Source: an uncultured Alphaproteobacteria bacterium (GTDB taxonomy: Bacteria > Pseudomonadota > Alphaproteobacteria > Paracaedibacterales > CAIULA01). From it: a stretch of DNA of 15,265 bases. A program made the translations under genes and the position numbers. Below, piece after piece: positions 6,719-14,103 of the stretch (its first letter is position 1; every line of letters begins with the position of its first letter). The notes below the pieces were generated by a model. The model was not told the origin of the DNA and did not search any database. It was given only the letters and a program-made list of their open reading frames with translations. The DNA lies in NCBI GenBank assembly GCA_903905285.1, contig CAIVFQ010000024.1, positions 1 through 15,265 of the forward strand, in the 5' to 3' direction.

Positions 6719-7468
6719 GTGCAGAAAAACAATCAGGTAACAATTCGTTTTACAACCGTTGCGTTGGCTTTTCTAAGCTTAAGTCTTTCTAGCCTGGCAG
6801 TCGCCAGCGGCGATGGATACAGAAGAGGAACTTCTTCTGGACATCCAGGGTTAGATTGTCTTCTTGATATTGATAAAGTCGTTCTTTCTCTTGCACCTGC
6901 GCAAGATATTGCGTGGCCGGCTCCTTCTGATAGAGATAGAGAGGAAAGAGACAGAACAGAACGCGAATCAACTGCAGCCCCCGCGGTCCCGTCGCACACC
7001 CCCGCCCCTAGCACACGCAGTTCTCGTCATGAATCGCGCAGAGCACCACACCAAGAATTGTGGGACGCCAGACAATTACGTGATTTTATTGAAACATTCG
7101 CCGACCGGCCTGAGCTAACCTGTGGCTCAATAAGTTTATCTTTTCCAACAGCCGAGGCTAAAGATCGGCGCGTAATCGTAACTTTTAAATACCCTGAAGA
7201 AGTAAGACAACATCTGATTGAAACAGAAGTAAAAAGACGTCTAGCTGAAGAAGAGGCAAAAAGACATCTGGCCGAAGAAGAAGTGAGAAAACAACAAATC
7301 CAGAAAAAATTACAAGAGCTGACCTACCTTCAATCTACCACAAGATTTGTTTGCAAGTGGGTTCCACCCCTTTGTTTTGCTTACGCGACCTACAAGATTG
7401 CCACAAGTTCTTTCGTGACAGGTTCTGTATCAGGTCTTCTTAAAGGTGCCAGAAGCCCATGTAAATAA
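6719..7468 (+). CDS. Small exported coiled-coil protein of unknown function
   Basis: 249 aa from GTG, selected by CAGGAG (6705-6710) 8 nt upstream. A Sec signal peptide covers residues 1-30 (hydrophobic VALAFLSLSLSSLAVAS, cleavage near AVA-S or VAS-G). It is followed by a very charged Arg/Asp/Glu stretch (about 71-83) and a Pro/Ala/Ser/Arg linker (about 85-110). A charged helix at 160-203 carries two near-identical units, VKRRLAEEE and AKRHLAEEE, typical of a coiled coil. The end (about 210-240) is moderately hydrophobic with Cys at 212 and 219 and could be a membrane-associating segment. I recognise no family. In style (signal peptide plus Arg/Ser/Pro disorder) it resembles the exported protein at 1721-3508, without visible homology. 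A periplasmic, surface or secreted role is inference. Confidence 0.75.
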   Translation: MQKNNQVTIRFTTVALAFLSLSLSSLAVASGDGYRRGTSSGHPGLDCLLDIDKVVLSLAPAQDIAWPAPSDRDREERDRTERESTAAPAVPSHTPAPSTRSSRHESRRAPHQELWDARQLRDFIETFADRPELTCGSISLSFPTAEAKDRRVIVTFKYPEEVRQHLIETEVKRRLAEEEAKRHLAEEEVRKQQIQKKLQELTYLQSTTRFVCKWVPPLCFAYATYKIATSSFVTGSVSGLLKGARSPCK

Positions 7469-7607
7469 GGATTTCTCTAGAATGGAAAATTGATACGTCA
7501 GCCACAATGACGCACACGATCAGACTTGCCAAATGACAGCAAAATAACTAGTGTAAACCATAGTTTGTATTTCTGTTGTTATGTAATCTGTCTGAGTTTT
7601 TTCCTTA

Positions 7608-8342
7608 ATGAAACGTATCCTCGTCTTATTTTTATGCGGCTTTCTATTGACCGCTTGTGAAGAAGAAAAGTCAATCAACCAACTCGTTGTTGGCACATCA
7701 GCTGATTATCCACCTTTTGAATTTTATCAAGATGGTGAAGTTATTGGGCTTGAGATGGACCTAATGCGCAAAATCGTAAAGGAATTACAAAAAGAACTTA
7801 TTGTTAAAGATCTTCCCTTTGAAAGCCTAATAGGGGCGTTACAAACAAAACGCATTGATTTGGTTATGGCTGCCATGACGCCAACACCTGAAAGACTAGA
7901 AAGAGCTGACTTTAGTATTCCTTATCACCACTCTTATGGAGTTATGCTGGTTGCCAAAGATTCACCCATAAAATCTATTGACGATTTAGCAGGCAAAACT
8001 GTTGGGGTTCAGTTAGGATCGAGTCACGAAAAAACCGTTCAGACTGACTGGATACCAAAAATTAAAGATTTAAAAATGCGTTCTCTGTCAAAAGTACCTG
8101 ACTTATTGCAGGACTTTAAAGCAGGTCGCCTTGATGCGATTGTCATGGGCAGTTTTGAAGCTTTCAATATTGAAAAAACAGCCCCTTATTTAAAAACAAT
8201 CATCCTCAAAGGAACGGAAAGTGTCTCTGCCATTGCTTTTCCTAAGGGCTCACCTTTGCTAGAACCCGTCAATAAGCTGTTACAAAAATGGACTGATGAT
8301 GGTACCTTAGCAAAACTTGAAGAAAGATGGATACCCCGATAG
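7608..8342 (+). CDS. ABC transporter solute-binding lipoprotein, polar amino acid type
   Basis: 244 aa. The N-terminus is a lipoprotein signal with lipobox LTAC (14-17, lipidated Cys17), followed by Glu residues. The SBP family 3 fold is clear: VGTSADYPPFEF (28-39), MDLMRKI, the TPTPER motif (91-96, whose Arg normally binds the ligand carboxylate), DFSIPYHHSYG (101-111), DDLAGKTVGVQLGSS (125-139). It captures a small solute outside the inner membrane for the permease and ATPase encoded next. Where relatives have an Asp that binds the alpha-amino group (after a DAxxx stretch), this protein reads DAIVMG with Gly181, so the ligand may not be a standard alpha-amino acid. No good ribosome binding site is visible before the ATG. 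First gene of a five-gene run. Confidence 0.93.
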   Translation: MKRILVLFLCGFLLTACEEEKSINQLVVGTSADYPPFEFYQDGEVIGLEMDLMRKIVKELQKELIVKDLPFESLIGALQTKRIDLVMAAMTPTPERLERADFSIPYHHSYGVMLVAKDSPIKSIDDLAGKTVGVQLGSSHEKTVQTDWIPKIKDLKMRSLSKVPDLLQDFKAGRLDAIVMGSFEAFNIEKTAPYLKTIILKGTESVSAIAFPKGSPLLEPVNKLLQKWTDDGTLAKLEERWIPR

Positions 8343-8357
8343 TGTTTGATAAAACCC

Positions 8358-9011
8358 ATGCTGCATTTTGAAACCATTTACGCATCTTTGCCTTACATAG
8401 CAGGCGGCGTTGCAGTCACGTTAAAGTTTTCTTTTTTCTCGCTGTTATGCGGATTACCTTTAGGGGTTATTCTGGCGATTGGAAAACTTTCAAATACTTT
8501 TGTCCTGGAAAAAATAGCCACCGCGTATACGGCCGTTTTCCGAGGCACGCCTTTATTGGTGCAATTGGGCATTATTTTTTATGCGACACCTCAGTTAATA
8601 GGATATCCGATATCGGCCTTTGAAGCTGGTATTTTAGCTTTCTCGTTAAATTCGGCCGCTTATAGTTCTGAAATTATTAGGGCTGGCATTAGAGCCATCG
8701 ATCCCGGCCAATGGGATGCAGCCAAAGTCTTGGGAATATCTGTCACCCAAACCTGGGTTAAGGTTATTTTGCCCCAGGCCATTCGCAATATCTTACCCGC
8801 CCTTGTCAATGAAATGGTTAACTTGCTAAAAGAATCAGCCTTGGTTTCTATTATCGGGGAAGCTGATTTATTAAGACGGGCACAAATTGTTGCGGCCGAA
8901 AAATTCTTGTACTTTGAACCCCTTGTTGTCGCAGCAAGCCTTTATTTTATGATGGTTATGGTCATTAGTTTCATGGCTAAAAAACTAGAAAAGCGTTGGG
9001 CCCATGCTTAA
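8358..9011 (+). CDS. ABC transporter permease, HisM/GlnP type
   Basis: About 217 aa from ATG 8358; a TTG at 8346 would add four residues, and neither start has a clear ribosome binding site. The inner-membrane protein has several hydrophobic segments (about 15-42, 65-80, 87-103, 185-206). It carries the polar amino acid permease marks FRGTPLLVQL (61-70), SAAYSSEIIRAGI, and the ATPase-docking EAA-like loop GQWDAAKVLG (117-126), then LPQAIRNILPALVNE. Only one permease gene is present, so the channel is probably a homodimer, as in ArtMP-like importers. It starts 15 nt after the binding protein and its end overlaps the ATPase start by 8 nt, implying coupled translation. Confidence 0.93.
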   Translation: MLHFETIYASLPYIAGGVAVTLKFSFFSLLCGLPLGVILAIGKLSNTFVLEKIATAYTAVFRGTPLLVQLGIIFYATPQLIGYPISAFEAGILAFSLNSAAYSSEIIRAGIRAIDPGQWDAAKVLGISVTQTWVKVILPQAIRNILPALVNEMVNLLKESALVSIIGEADLLRRAQIVAAEKFLYFEPLVVAASLYFMMVMVISFMAKKLEKRWAHA

Positions 9012-9717
9012 ATGTCAAAACCTCACCAAGTCCTCAGGAACACTTACCATTTTGAACAACCTGAGTTTTGACTTAAAGCCGGGTGTAATCACAGCGGTTA
9101 TTGGTCCATCGGGAAGTGGAAAAACAACGCTGCTGCGGTGTTTGTCTCAACTTGAGAAACCAGATTCTGGTACCATCGACTTTGCGGGTCAAAATCTGTC
9201 GCACCTTGCCGCGGGCGAAGTTGGCTTTGTCTTTCAGGCTTTTCACTTGTTTCCGCATTTAACCGTGTTAGAAAATTTGACATTAGCCCCCTTAAGCCAA
9301 GGTTCTCCTCGTGTTGAAACTGAGGAGCGGGCTTATGCGTTGCTGCATCAATTTGGTTTAGAAGAAAAAGATACGGCTTATCCAGCCAACTTATCAGGTG
9401 GACAAAAGCAACGTGTCGCCATTGCCCGTGCCTTAATGAAAGACCCACCCATTTTATTATTTGATGAACCGACAAGTGCCCTTGACCCTGAAATGGTTAA
9501 AGACGTAGGCGAGATTATTTTGGCGGTGAAAAATCCACAGCGCGTCACGATACTTGTAACGCACGAAATGCGCTTAGCCCAAGCAGTTGCCGACCATGTT
9601 CTGTTTTTAGATCACGGGATAATGCTTGATGATTTGCCAGCCAAACAATTTTTCGATAAAGATGATAATACCTTATTGTCAAAACGCGCCCAGCGATTCT
9701 TATCAAATTTAACTTAA
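9004..9717 (+). CDS. ABC transporter ATP-binding protein, polar amino acid type
   Basis: 237 aa, close to the usual ~240 for this family. It powers the importer encoded with it from the cytoplasmic side. Walker A is GPSGSGKTT (34-42), Q-loop Gln78, signature LSGGQKQR (130-137), Walker B LLFDEP (151-156), D-loop SALD, switch His187 in VTHEM. All catalytic elements are intact. Its ATG lies inside the last codons of the permease gene. The C-terminus is slightly divergent (LLSKRAQRFLSNL) but conforms to the group, which often ends with residues like TERTRAFL. Confidence 0.95.
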   Translation: MLKCQNLTKSSGTLTILNNLSFDLKPGVITAVIGPSGSGKTTLLRCLSQLEKPDSGTIDFAGQNLSHLAAGEVGFVFQAFHLFPHLTVLENLTLAPLSQGSPRVETEERAYALLHQFGLEEKDTAYPANLSGGQKQRVAIARALMKDPPILLFDEPTSALDPEMVKDVGEIILAVKNPQRVTILVTHEMRLAQAVADHVLFLDHGIMLDDLPAKQFFDKDDNTLLSKRAQRFLSNLT

Positions 9718-9730
9718 AGGAAAAAGGGGT

Positions 9731-10438
9731 ATGAAATTTTTACTGACCTTAGTGGTTTGCCTAATAAACTTGTCGGCAGCACAAGCCGCTGAAGATAGCA
9801 ACCCTCTGCCTACAACCACAGAGATAGGAACCCCCCATACCCAACTGCCTCCAGAAGTTGAACGATACAATGAACTGATTGAGACCTTAAGTAAGTTAAC
9901 CGAGCGGCTTGAAGCCCTGGAAATCAAGGTTATGGTTTTGGAAAATCCAAAATCTCTCGATGGCGCCCGCACACAAGCTGAGGCCGATGCCACCAAAAAG
10001 GCAGCGGAGAATGCCCCCTCGTTGGTCGATTCCCCAGCGATAGCTCAATACAACCAAGCCAATGGCTTGTTAAAGCAAGGCGAATTGGACAAAGCAAAAG
10101 AAGCATTCTTGTACATTACGCGTGAATACCCTGAAGATATTTATGCGTATAAATCCTGGTTGCACGTAGGCGACATCCAATTAAAAATGAAAAATTTTGG
10201 TGAAGCAGATAAGGCCTTTTCCGAAGCCTTAACTGGAAAATTAGAAACGCCACTGATGATTGATGCAAGATTAGGCCTGGCAGAAGCTAAAACGCAAAGA
10301 GAAGATTTAAAAGCTGCTTGTGAACAATTAGCCATTATTCAAAAAGAACAGCTAAGTCCTGAACAAAAACAACGCCTTGAAGCAATTTCAAAGCGTGCTT
10401 CCTGTTCACCAGCCGTCAAGCCTGAAGAAAAAAAATGA
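9731..10438 (+). CDS. CpoB/YbgF-like periplasmic TPR protein
   Basis: 235 aa with AAAGGA upstream. Signal peptide 1-19 (LSAAQA, then AEDSN). A coiled-coil segment (about 40-72, LIETLSKLTERLEALEIKV) is followed by an Ala-rich linker and two to three TPR units: about 104-136 (QYNQANGLLKQGELDKAKEAF), 141-172 (AYKSWLHVGDIQLKMKNFGEAD) and 176-205. The coiled coil followed by TPRs matches CpoB, which links the Tol-Pal system to cell-wall synthesis. No tol or pal gene is nearby, and the position 13 nt after a transporter ATPase is unusual, so the CpoB role is uncertain. It may instead be a general periplasmic scaffold. The next gene overlaps its stop codon by 4 nt (ATGA). Confidence 0.75.
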   Translation: MKFLLTLVVCLINLSAAQAAEDSNPLPTTTEIGTPHTQLPPEVERYNELIETLSKLTERLEALEIKVMVLENPKSLDGARTQAEADATKKAAENAPSLVDSPAIAQYNQANGLLKQGELDKAKEAFLYITREYPEDIYAYKSWLHVGDIQLKMKNFGEADKAFSEALTGKLETPLMIDARLGLAEAKTQREDLKAACEQLAIIQKEQLSPEQKQRLEAISKRASCSPAVKPEEKK

Positions 10439-11247
10439 TGAAAAATTTATGGTTTATAATCGCGGGTTTATTAGCCGCAGGGGTCGGGTTTTGGACTTTA
10501 CAGAAACCGCCCCAGCCTTTGGTTGATTCTACTCAACAATCTTTAAGAGTTGGCGTTACAGCCGGCCCCCATGCGCGCATTATGGAACAGGTTAAAATTG
10601 AGGCAAAAAAACAAGGCTTAGATATAAAGATTGTTGAGTTCAATGACTTTATTCTGCCTAATGAAGCCCTAAACCAGGGCGATATTGATATCAACTGCTA
10701 TCAACATCAGCCGTTTCTTGACGAACAAGTAAAGGTTCGTAATTATCGCATTAAAAGCATCGCCAAGACGGTATTGATGCCGATGGGGCTTTACTCTCAA
10801 TCATTAAAATCAGCAAAAGATATTCCTGATGGTGCTATTATTGGCATTCCGAATGACCCAACAAATGCGGGTCGTGCCTTGTTATTTTTATCCCAACTTG
10901 GACTCATTCGGTTGAATTCGACCACAAACCCAACATTGATGGATATTGTTGGCAACCCCAAAGATCTTAAAATCAAAGAGCTTGAGGCCCCTACATTAGT
11001 AATGGTTTTGCTCGATGTGACCGCCGCCGTGATTAATACTGATTGGGTTGTTTTGGCTAGGATAGACCCGAAAACGGCATTGGCCTTTGAGTCCACTGAC
11101 ACGCCTTATACGAATGTGATCGCTGTTCAAGCCAACAAAGAACAAGACAGCCGCATTCAAAAGCTTGTAAGCATTTACCAAAGCGACGAGATCAAACAAT
11201 TTATCATTAAAACGTTCCAAGGGGCTGTAATTCCAGGGTGGGAATGA
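10435..11247 (+). CDS. MetQ/NlpA-family solute-binding protein lacking a lipobox
   Basis: 270 aa. The family is recognised from RVGVTAGPHARIMEQV (38-53), DIDINCYQHQPFLDE (83-97), IGIPNDPTNAGRALLFL (136-152) and the later VINTDWVVLARIDP stretch. MetQ proteins bind D/L-methionine or dipeptides for the MetN-MetI importer. The N-terminus has a hydrophobic segment (about 4-20) but no Cys at a lipobox, unlike classical MetQ, so it is probably held as an uncleaved membrane anchor or exported by ordinary cleavage. Neither MetN nor MetI is in the window; the neighbouring importer is of a different family. It is last in the run and is followed by a terminator. Substrate unknown. Confidence 0.87.
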   Translation: MMKNLWFIIAGLLAAGVGFWTLQKPPQPLVDSTQQSLRVGVTAGPHARIMEQVKIEAKKQGLDIKIVEFNDFILPNEALNQGDIDINCYQHQPFLDEQVKVRNYRIKSIAKTVLMPMGLYSQSLKSAKDIPDGAIIGIPNDPTNAGRALLFLSQLGLIRLNSTTNPTLMDIVGNPKDLKIKELEAPTLVMVLLDVTAAVINTDWVVLARIDPKTALAFESTDTPYTNVIAVQANKEQDSRIQKLVSIYQSDEIKQFIIKTFQGAVIPGWE

Positions 11248-11266
11248 AAAGTCCTAACGGCAGAAC

Positions 11267-11300
11267 GACCATATTTAAAAATGCAAAAATGGTCTTTGTT
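11267..11300 (+). terminator. Hairpin terminator after the transporter gene run
   Basis: GACCAT (11267-11272) pairs with ATGGTC (11289-11294). After one mismatch, TTT/AAA extends the stem around an A-rich loop, and TTTGTT follows. It lies 20 nt after the MetQ-like stop codon. Confidence 0.55.
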
Positions 11301-11322
11301 GATTAAATTTTGATCACACCCT

Positions 11323-12579
11323 CTATCTATATAGCCACCCATAAAACGGAGCGCCCTTAATTTGTCCCTTACGAGGACCTTCTAATAAAAACCCCGGTGA
11401 TGTCTGGTTAAAACCAAAATTAACAGACCCCTCTCTCGTCTTGAAACTGAGTGTGTCCTCATCGTAAAGGATGGTCACCTCAGAGAATAAATCTTCAAAT
11501 AATTCTTGTAAGCATTTATCTCGGCTTTTTTCTAGCTTCCTGAGAGCTTCTTCAGCAATAGGTCTGCCACGCTGGGAATCATGCACTGCTGGCCACCCTT
11601 TAGTTTTTCCGTTGTGAAAAAATGTGGTTTTAAATTCGCAGTCAACACCATCGCAAAGGAAAGAGGGGAAACCCCTTCGGGAGGTGTCAAAAAGGCAAAA
11701 ACCATCTTCTTTTAAGACTTTTGTTATTCCAATAATGGTTTCCAAGTTACTGCCTGCTTGATGTACTACGGCACGATCAAAAATAACAGCGTCAAAAAAC
11801 CCTTCAGGTAATATTCTTCCCAATCTTTGATTGAAATCTTCCCATAGAAAATATTCCTTGAGATTGGTGGAATGAACATTGGCAGATCTGTCCAGATAAA
11901 CCCAGACGATATCTTTGCCGCCGGGTGTTCTTTGTCCTGCGGGGGCAGGTTGGCGGTTTCCTAGCCCCAATACTAAGTATATGGCCTTTCCTTGATCTTT
12001 TTCAGTTTGCAAGACTTCTAGAGTTTTCTCTTTGTCGTAATGACCCAACAAAACGCCCTCTTGCCCCACTTGCCCGTTTCCTTCTGGCGTAAATTCCGGA
12101 TATTGAACCATAGTAACAGCTGCATCGGGGATCAGGGCGGCGATATGCGCATCTGTAAAACCTTTTACTTCTTGGGCTTTCTTGATGGTTTCTGCTCTTA
12201 ATTCCGCTAATGTTATCGGACCTTGCGTTAAAATTTCGCAGGCCATATCCATCACTCTATAGGCCAGGAATTGAGCCTTCAAAAAGGGATTGTCAGTAAC
12301 AAATTGATCTTCTGAAAACGCTCTACGATAACGAAGCGTTAGAATCGTTTGAAAAATGGTTGCTACATCTCCAGTCGTTGCCCGAAGGTTCCTATCGACG
12401 TTTTGAAGTTGATTATAAATTGGTTGAGATTCTTCTGACGTGCGTCCAGCGTCAAATTCAGTGGTCAGGCCAATCAGATATTTAGAGCTCTGACAGGCTG
12501 GTCCTTCTTCAAAAATTGCAGCATTTGAATTTATTGAAATAAACATCAGCAACAGAATGTATGTAATACTACGTGTCAT
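11323..12579 (-). CDS. Exported protein with methyltransferase-like Rossmann core
   Basis: 418 aa from the ATG at 12579. An ATG four codons upstream would put acidic residues in front of the signal peptide and is less likely. Residues 1-20 form a signal peptide (TRSITYILLLMFISINSNA). A helical region of about 180 residues follows, then a class I SAM-methyltransferase-like order of elements: strand 1 YLVLGLGNRQ (about 201-210), acidic end of strand 2 VYLDRS (227-232), FDAVIFDRAVVH (262-273), and VLKEDGFCLFDT (288-299). Motif I lacks the usual GxGxG (it reads GLGNRQ), so SAM binding is uncertain. The protein is Cys-rich for an exported one. It stands alone with its own promoter. A secreted modifying enzyme acting on host or envelope targets is plausible but is inference; a non-enzymatic relative is possible. 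Confidence 0.7.
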   Translation of the reverse strand: MTRSITYILLLMFISINSNAAIFEEGPACQSSKYLIGLTTEFDAGRTSEESQPIYNQLQNVDRNLRATTGDVATIFQTILTLRYRRAFSEDQFVTDNPFLKAQFLAYRVMDMACEILTQGPITLAELRAETIKKAQEVKGFTDAHIAALIPDAAVTMVQYPEFTPEGNGQVGQEGVLLGHYDKEKTLEVLQTEKDQGKAIYLVLGLGNRQPAPAGQRTPGGKDIVWVYLDRSANVHSTNLKEYFLWEDFNQRLGRILPEGFFDAVIFDRAVVHQAGSNLETIIGITKVLKEDGFCLFDTSRRGFPSFLCDGVDCEFKTTFFHNGKTKGWPAVHDSQRGRPIAEEALRKLEKSRDKCLQELFEDLFSEVTILYDEDTLSFKTREGSVNFGFNQTSPGFLLEGPRKGQIKGAPFYGWLYR

Positions 12580-12614
12580 ATTTTCGTCCATTCAACTTAT
12601 TGACTCGTGATTGT

Positions 12615-12643
12615 CATGTAAGTGAATGGGTTGTTTTTGTCAA
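12615..12643 (-). promoter_or_regulatory. Candidate promoter for the exported methyltransferase-like gene
   Basis: On the minus strand, a perfect -35 TTGACA (12643-12638), a 17-bp spacer and TACATG (12620-12615, 3 of 6) as a weak -10. The transcript would start near 12608, about 28 nt before the chosen ATG. Confidence 0.4.
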
Positions 12644-12767
12644 GGGATGTTTTTACATTTTAAAACCCAAACGCACCCGACACATAATGATGAATCCATA
12701 ACTTTTAATGAAGTTACCCTGGCCTTAACTGTTCCTTCTCTCGTGCTTATCGGCTAAATTAAGGCCA

Positions 12768-12773
12768 TATAAA
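12768..12773 (+). promoter_or_regulatory. -10 box of the carboxypeptidase gene
   Basis: TATAAA within TATAAAAT, about 26 nt before the ATG, implies a transcript start near 12780 and a leader of only about 19 nt. No -35 box of good quality lies 16-18 bp upstream, and no Shine-Dalgarno sequence lies before the ATG. Confidence 0.4.
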
Positions 12774-12798
12774 ATTTCGTTTCTTTCGGTTTCATTGA

Positions 12799-14103
12799 AT
12801 GAAAAAGTATTTCAAGTTTTCTTTGCTGTTTGTGTTGTTAACCTCTTTGTTGGCAAGTGATCTTTCAGCGGCACCCAAAGAAAAACTCCCTAAGGGAAAA
12901 TCGTCAAAGGTCGCCGTTAAAAAAGCAGATAAAACTAAAAGCTCTGAGCCTACCAAACAACCTGCTGCCAAAGAAGAAACCGTTAAAGCAGAATTCCCCA
13001 GTGCCGTGGGCTTACCAGAAATTGAGGTTAAGGCCAAACAGGCCATTCTGGTTGATGATCAGACAGGTGTTGTTCTGATGCAAAAGAATGCTGACGAACT
13101 GATGCATCCCTCTTCCATGACAAAAATCATGACCGCTTATTTAGCGATTGAAAAAATCAAAGCCGGCGTCATTCGGCCAGATACTTTGGTTACAGTCGGT
13201 AAAGAAGGATGGCGTACCGAAGGATCGTCAATGTTCTTGAACATTAATGATCAAGTTTCGGTGCTTGACCTTTTGAAAGGGATCATTATTCAATCAGGCA
13301 ATGATGCCAGCATTATTTTAGCCCAAAGCCTTAGCGGGTCAGAGGAAACGTTCGCAGCCGAAATGACTCAACGGGCTCATGCCCTGGGGGCAACGCACAC
13401 CACGTTTAAAAATGCGACCGGCTTGCCGCATCCTGACCATCAAACAACAGCGCGTGATTTAATTATTTTATCCCAGCATGCCATTCATGATCATCCCGAC
13501 TATTATAGCTTATATAGCGAGAAAAGTTTTACCTATGGTGGCATTGCCCAAGGCAACCGCAACCCCTTGCTTTATAAAAATATCGGGTGTGATGGTGTTA
13601 AAACGGGCCATACAGACGCAGCAGGGTATGGCATGGTGGCGTCTTGCGTGCATCAAGGGCAGCGGTATGTGTTGGTTATCAACGGACTGCCATCTATGCA
13701 GGCCCGCGCGGACGAAGCGACTAAGTTGATAAACTGGGCAACACATACTTTTACCAACGTAATCATTTTCAAAGCTCAAGATTTGGTTGATGAAATTCCT
13801 GTATGGTACGGGCATGAAAATGTCTTGCCGCTTACCGTAGAAAAGGATGCTATCGTTACGGTTCCACAGTCTGCGAAGAAAGATTTGAAAATTAAGATTT
13901 CTTACCAATCTCCCCTTGAGGCGCCTATCCAACAGGGAACTATCATGGGGAAAATAACCGTCACTTCGTCTTCTTTGCCGCAGCCTATTGAATTTCCGCT
14001 TGTTGCTGCCATCACCATTGAAAGGGCGGGTTTTTTCAAGCGCCTAAAAGATGCCTTTACCTATTTAGTCTGGGGAATTCCTAAGCAAGAGGTGAAGGTT
14101 TGA
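12799..14103 (+). CDS. D-alanyl-D-alanine carboxypeptidase (PBP5/6 family)
   Basis: 434 aa. The enzyme removes the terminal D-Ala of peptidoglycan pentapeptides in the periplasm. After a signal peptide (1-24, LLASDLSAA) comes an unusual Lys/Ala/Pro-rich linker (about 26-65). The catalytic domain follows with all three active-site motifs: SMTK (S106 nucleophile, K109), SGN (166-168) and KTG (268-270). The C-terminal beta domain (about 320-410) ends in an amphipathic helix (FFKRLKDAFTYLVWG, about 413-427) suited to membrane attachment, as in PBP5. Presence of this gene argues for a peptidoglycan wall. The downstream HAD hydrolase overlaps its stop codon (TGATG), so the two are cotranscribed and probably coupled in translation. 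The family (DacA/DacC/DacF) is certain; the exact symbol is not. Confidence 0.95.
   Translation: MKKYFKFSLLFVLLTSLLASDLSAAPKEKLPKGKSSKVAVKKADKTKSSEPTKQPAAKEETVKAEFPSAVGLPEIEVKAKQAILVDDQTGVVLMQKNADELMHPSSMTKIMTAYLAIEKIKAGVIRPDTLVTVGKEGWRTEGSSMFLNINDQVSVLDLLKGIIIQSGNDASIILAQSLSGSEETFAAEMTQRAHALGATHTTFKNATGLPHPDHQTTARDLIILSQHAIHDHPDYYSLYSEKSFTYGGIAQGNRNPLLYKNIGCDGVKTGHTDAAGYGMVASCVHQGQRYVLVINGLPSMQARADEATKLINWATHTFTNVIIFKAQDLVDEIPVWYGHENVLPLTVEKDAIVTVPQSAKKDLKIKISYQSPLEAPIQQGTIMGKITVTSSSLPQPIEFPLVAAITIERAGFFKRLKDAFTYLVWGIPKQEVKV

Noticed and set aside
7496..7512. Small hairpin CGTCA / TGACG as a terminator after the coiled-coil protein gene
   Set aside because: The stem has only 5 bp, the loop is 7 nt, and no T-tract follows. 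It may be chance.
9098..9475. Minus-strand open frame of 125 codons
   Set aside because: It is the shadow of the highly conserved ABC ATPase motifs on the plus strand.
13510..13932. Minus-strand open frame of 140 codons
   Set aside because: It is antisense to the intact carboxypeptidase catalytic and C-terminal domains and has no start signals.
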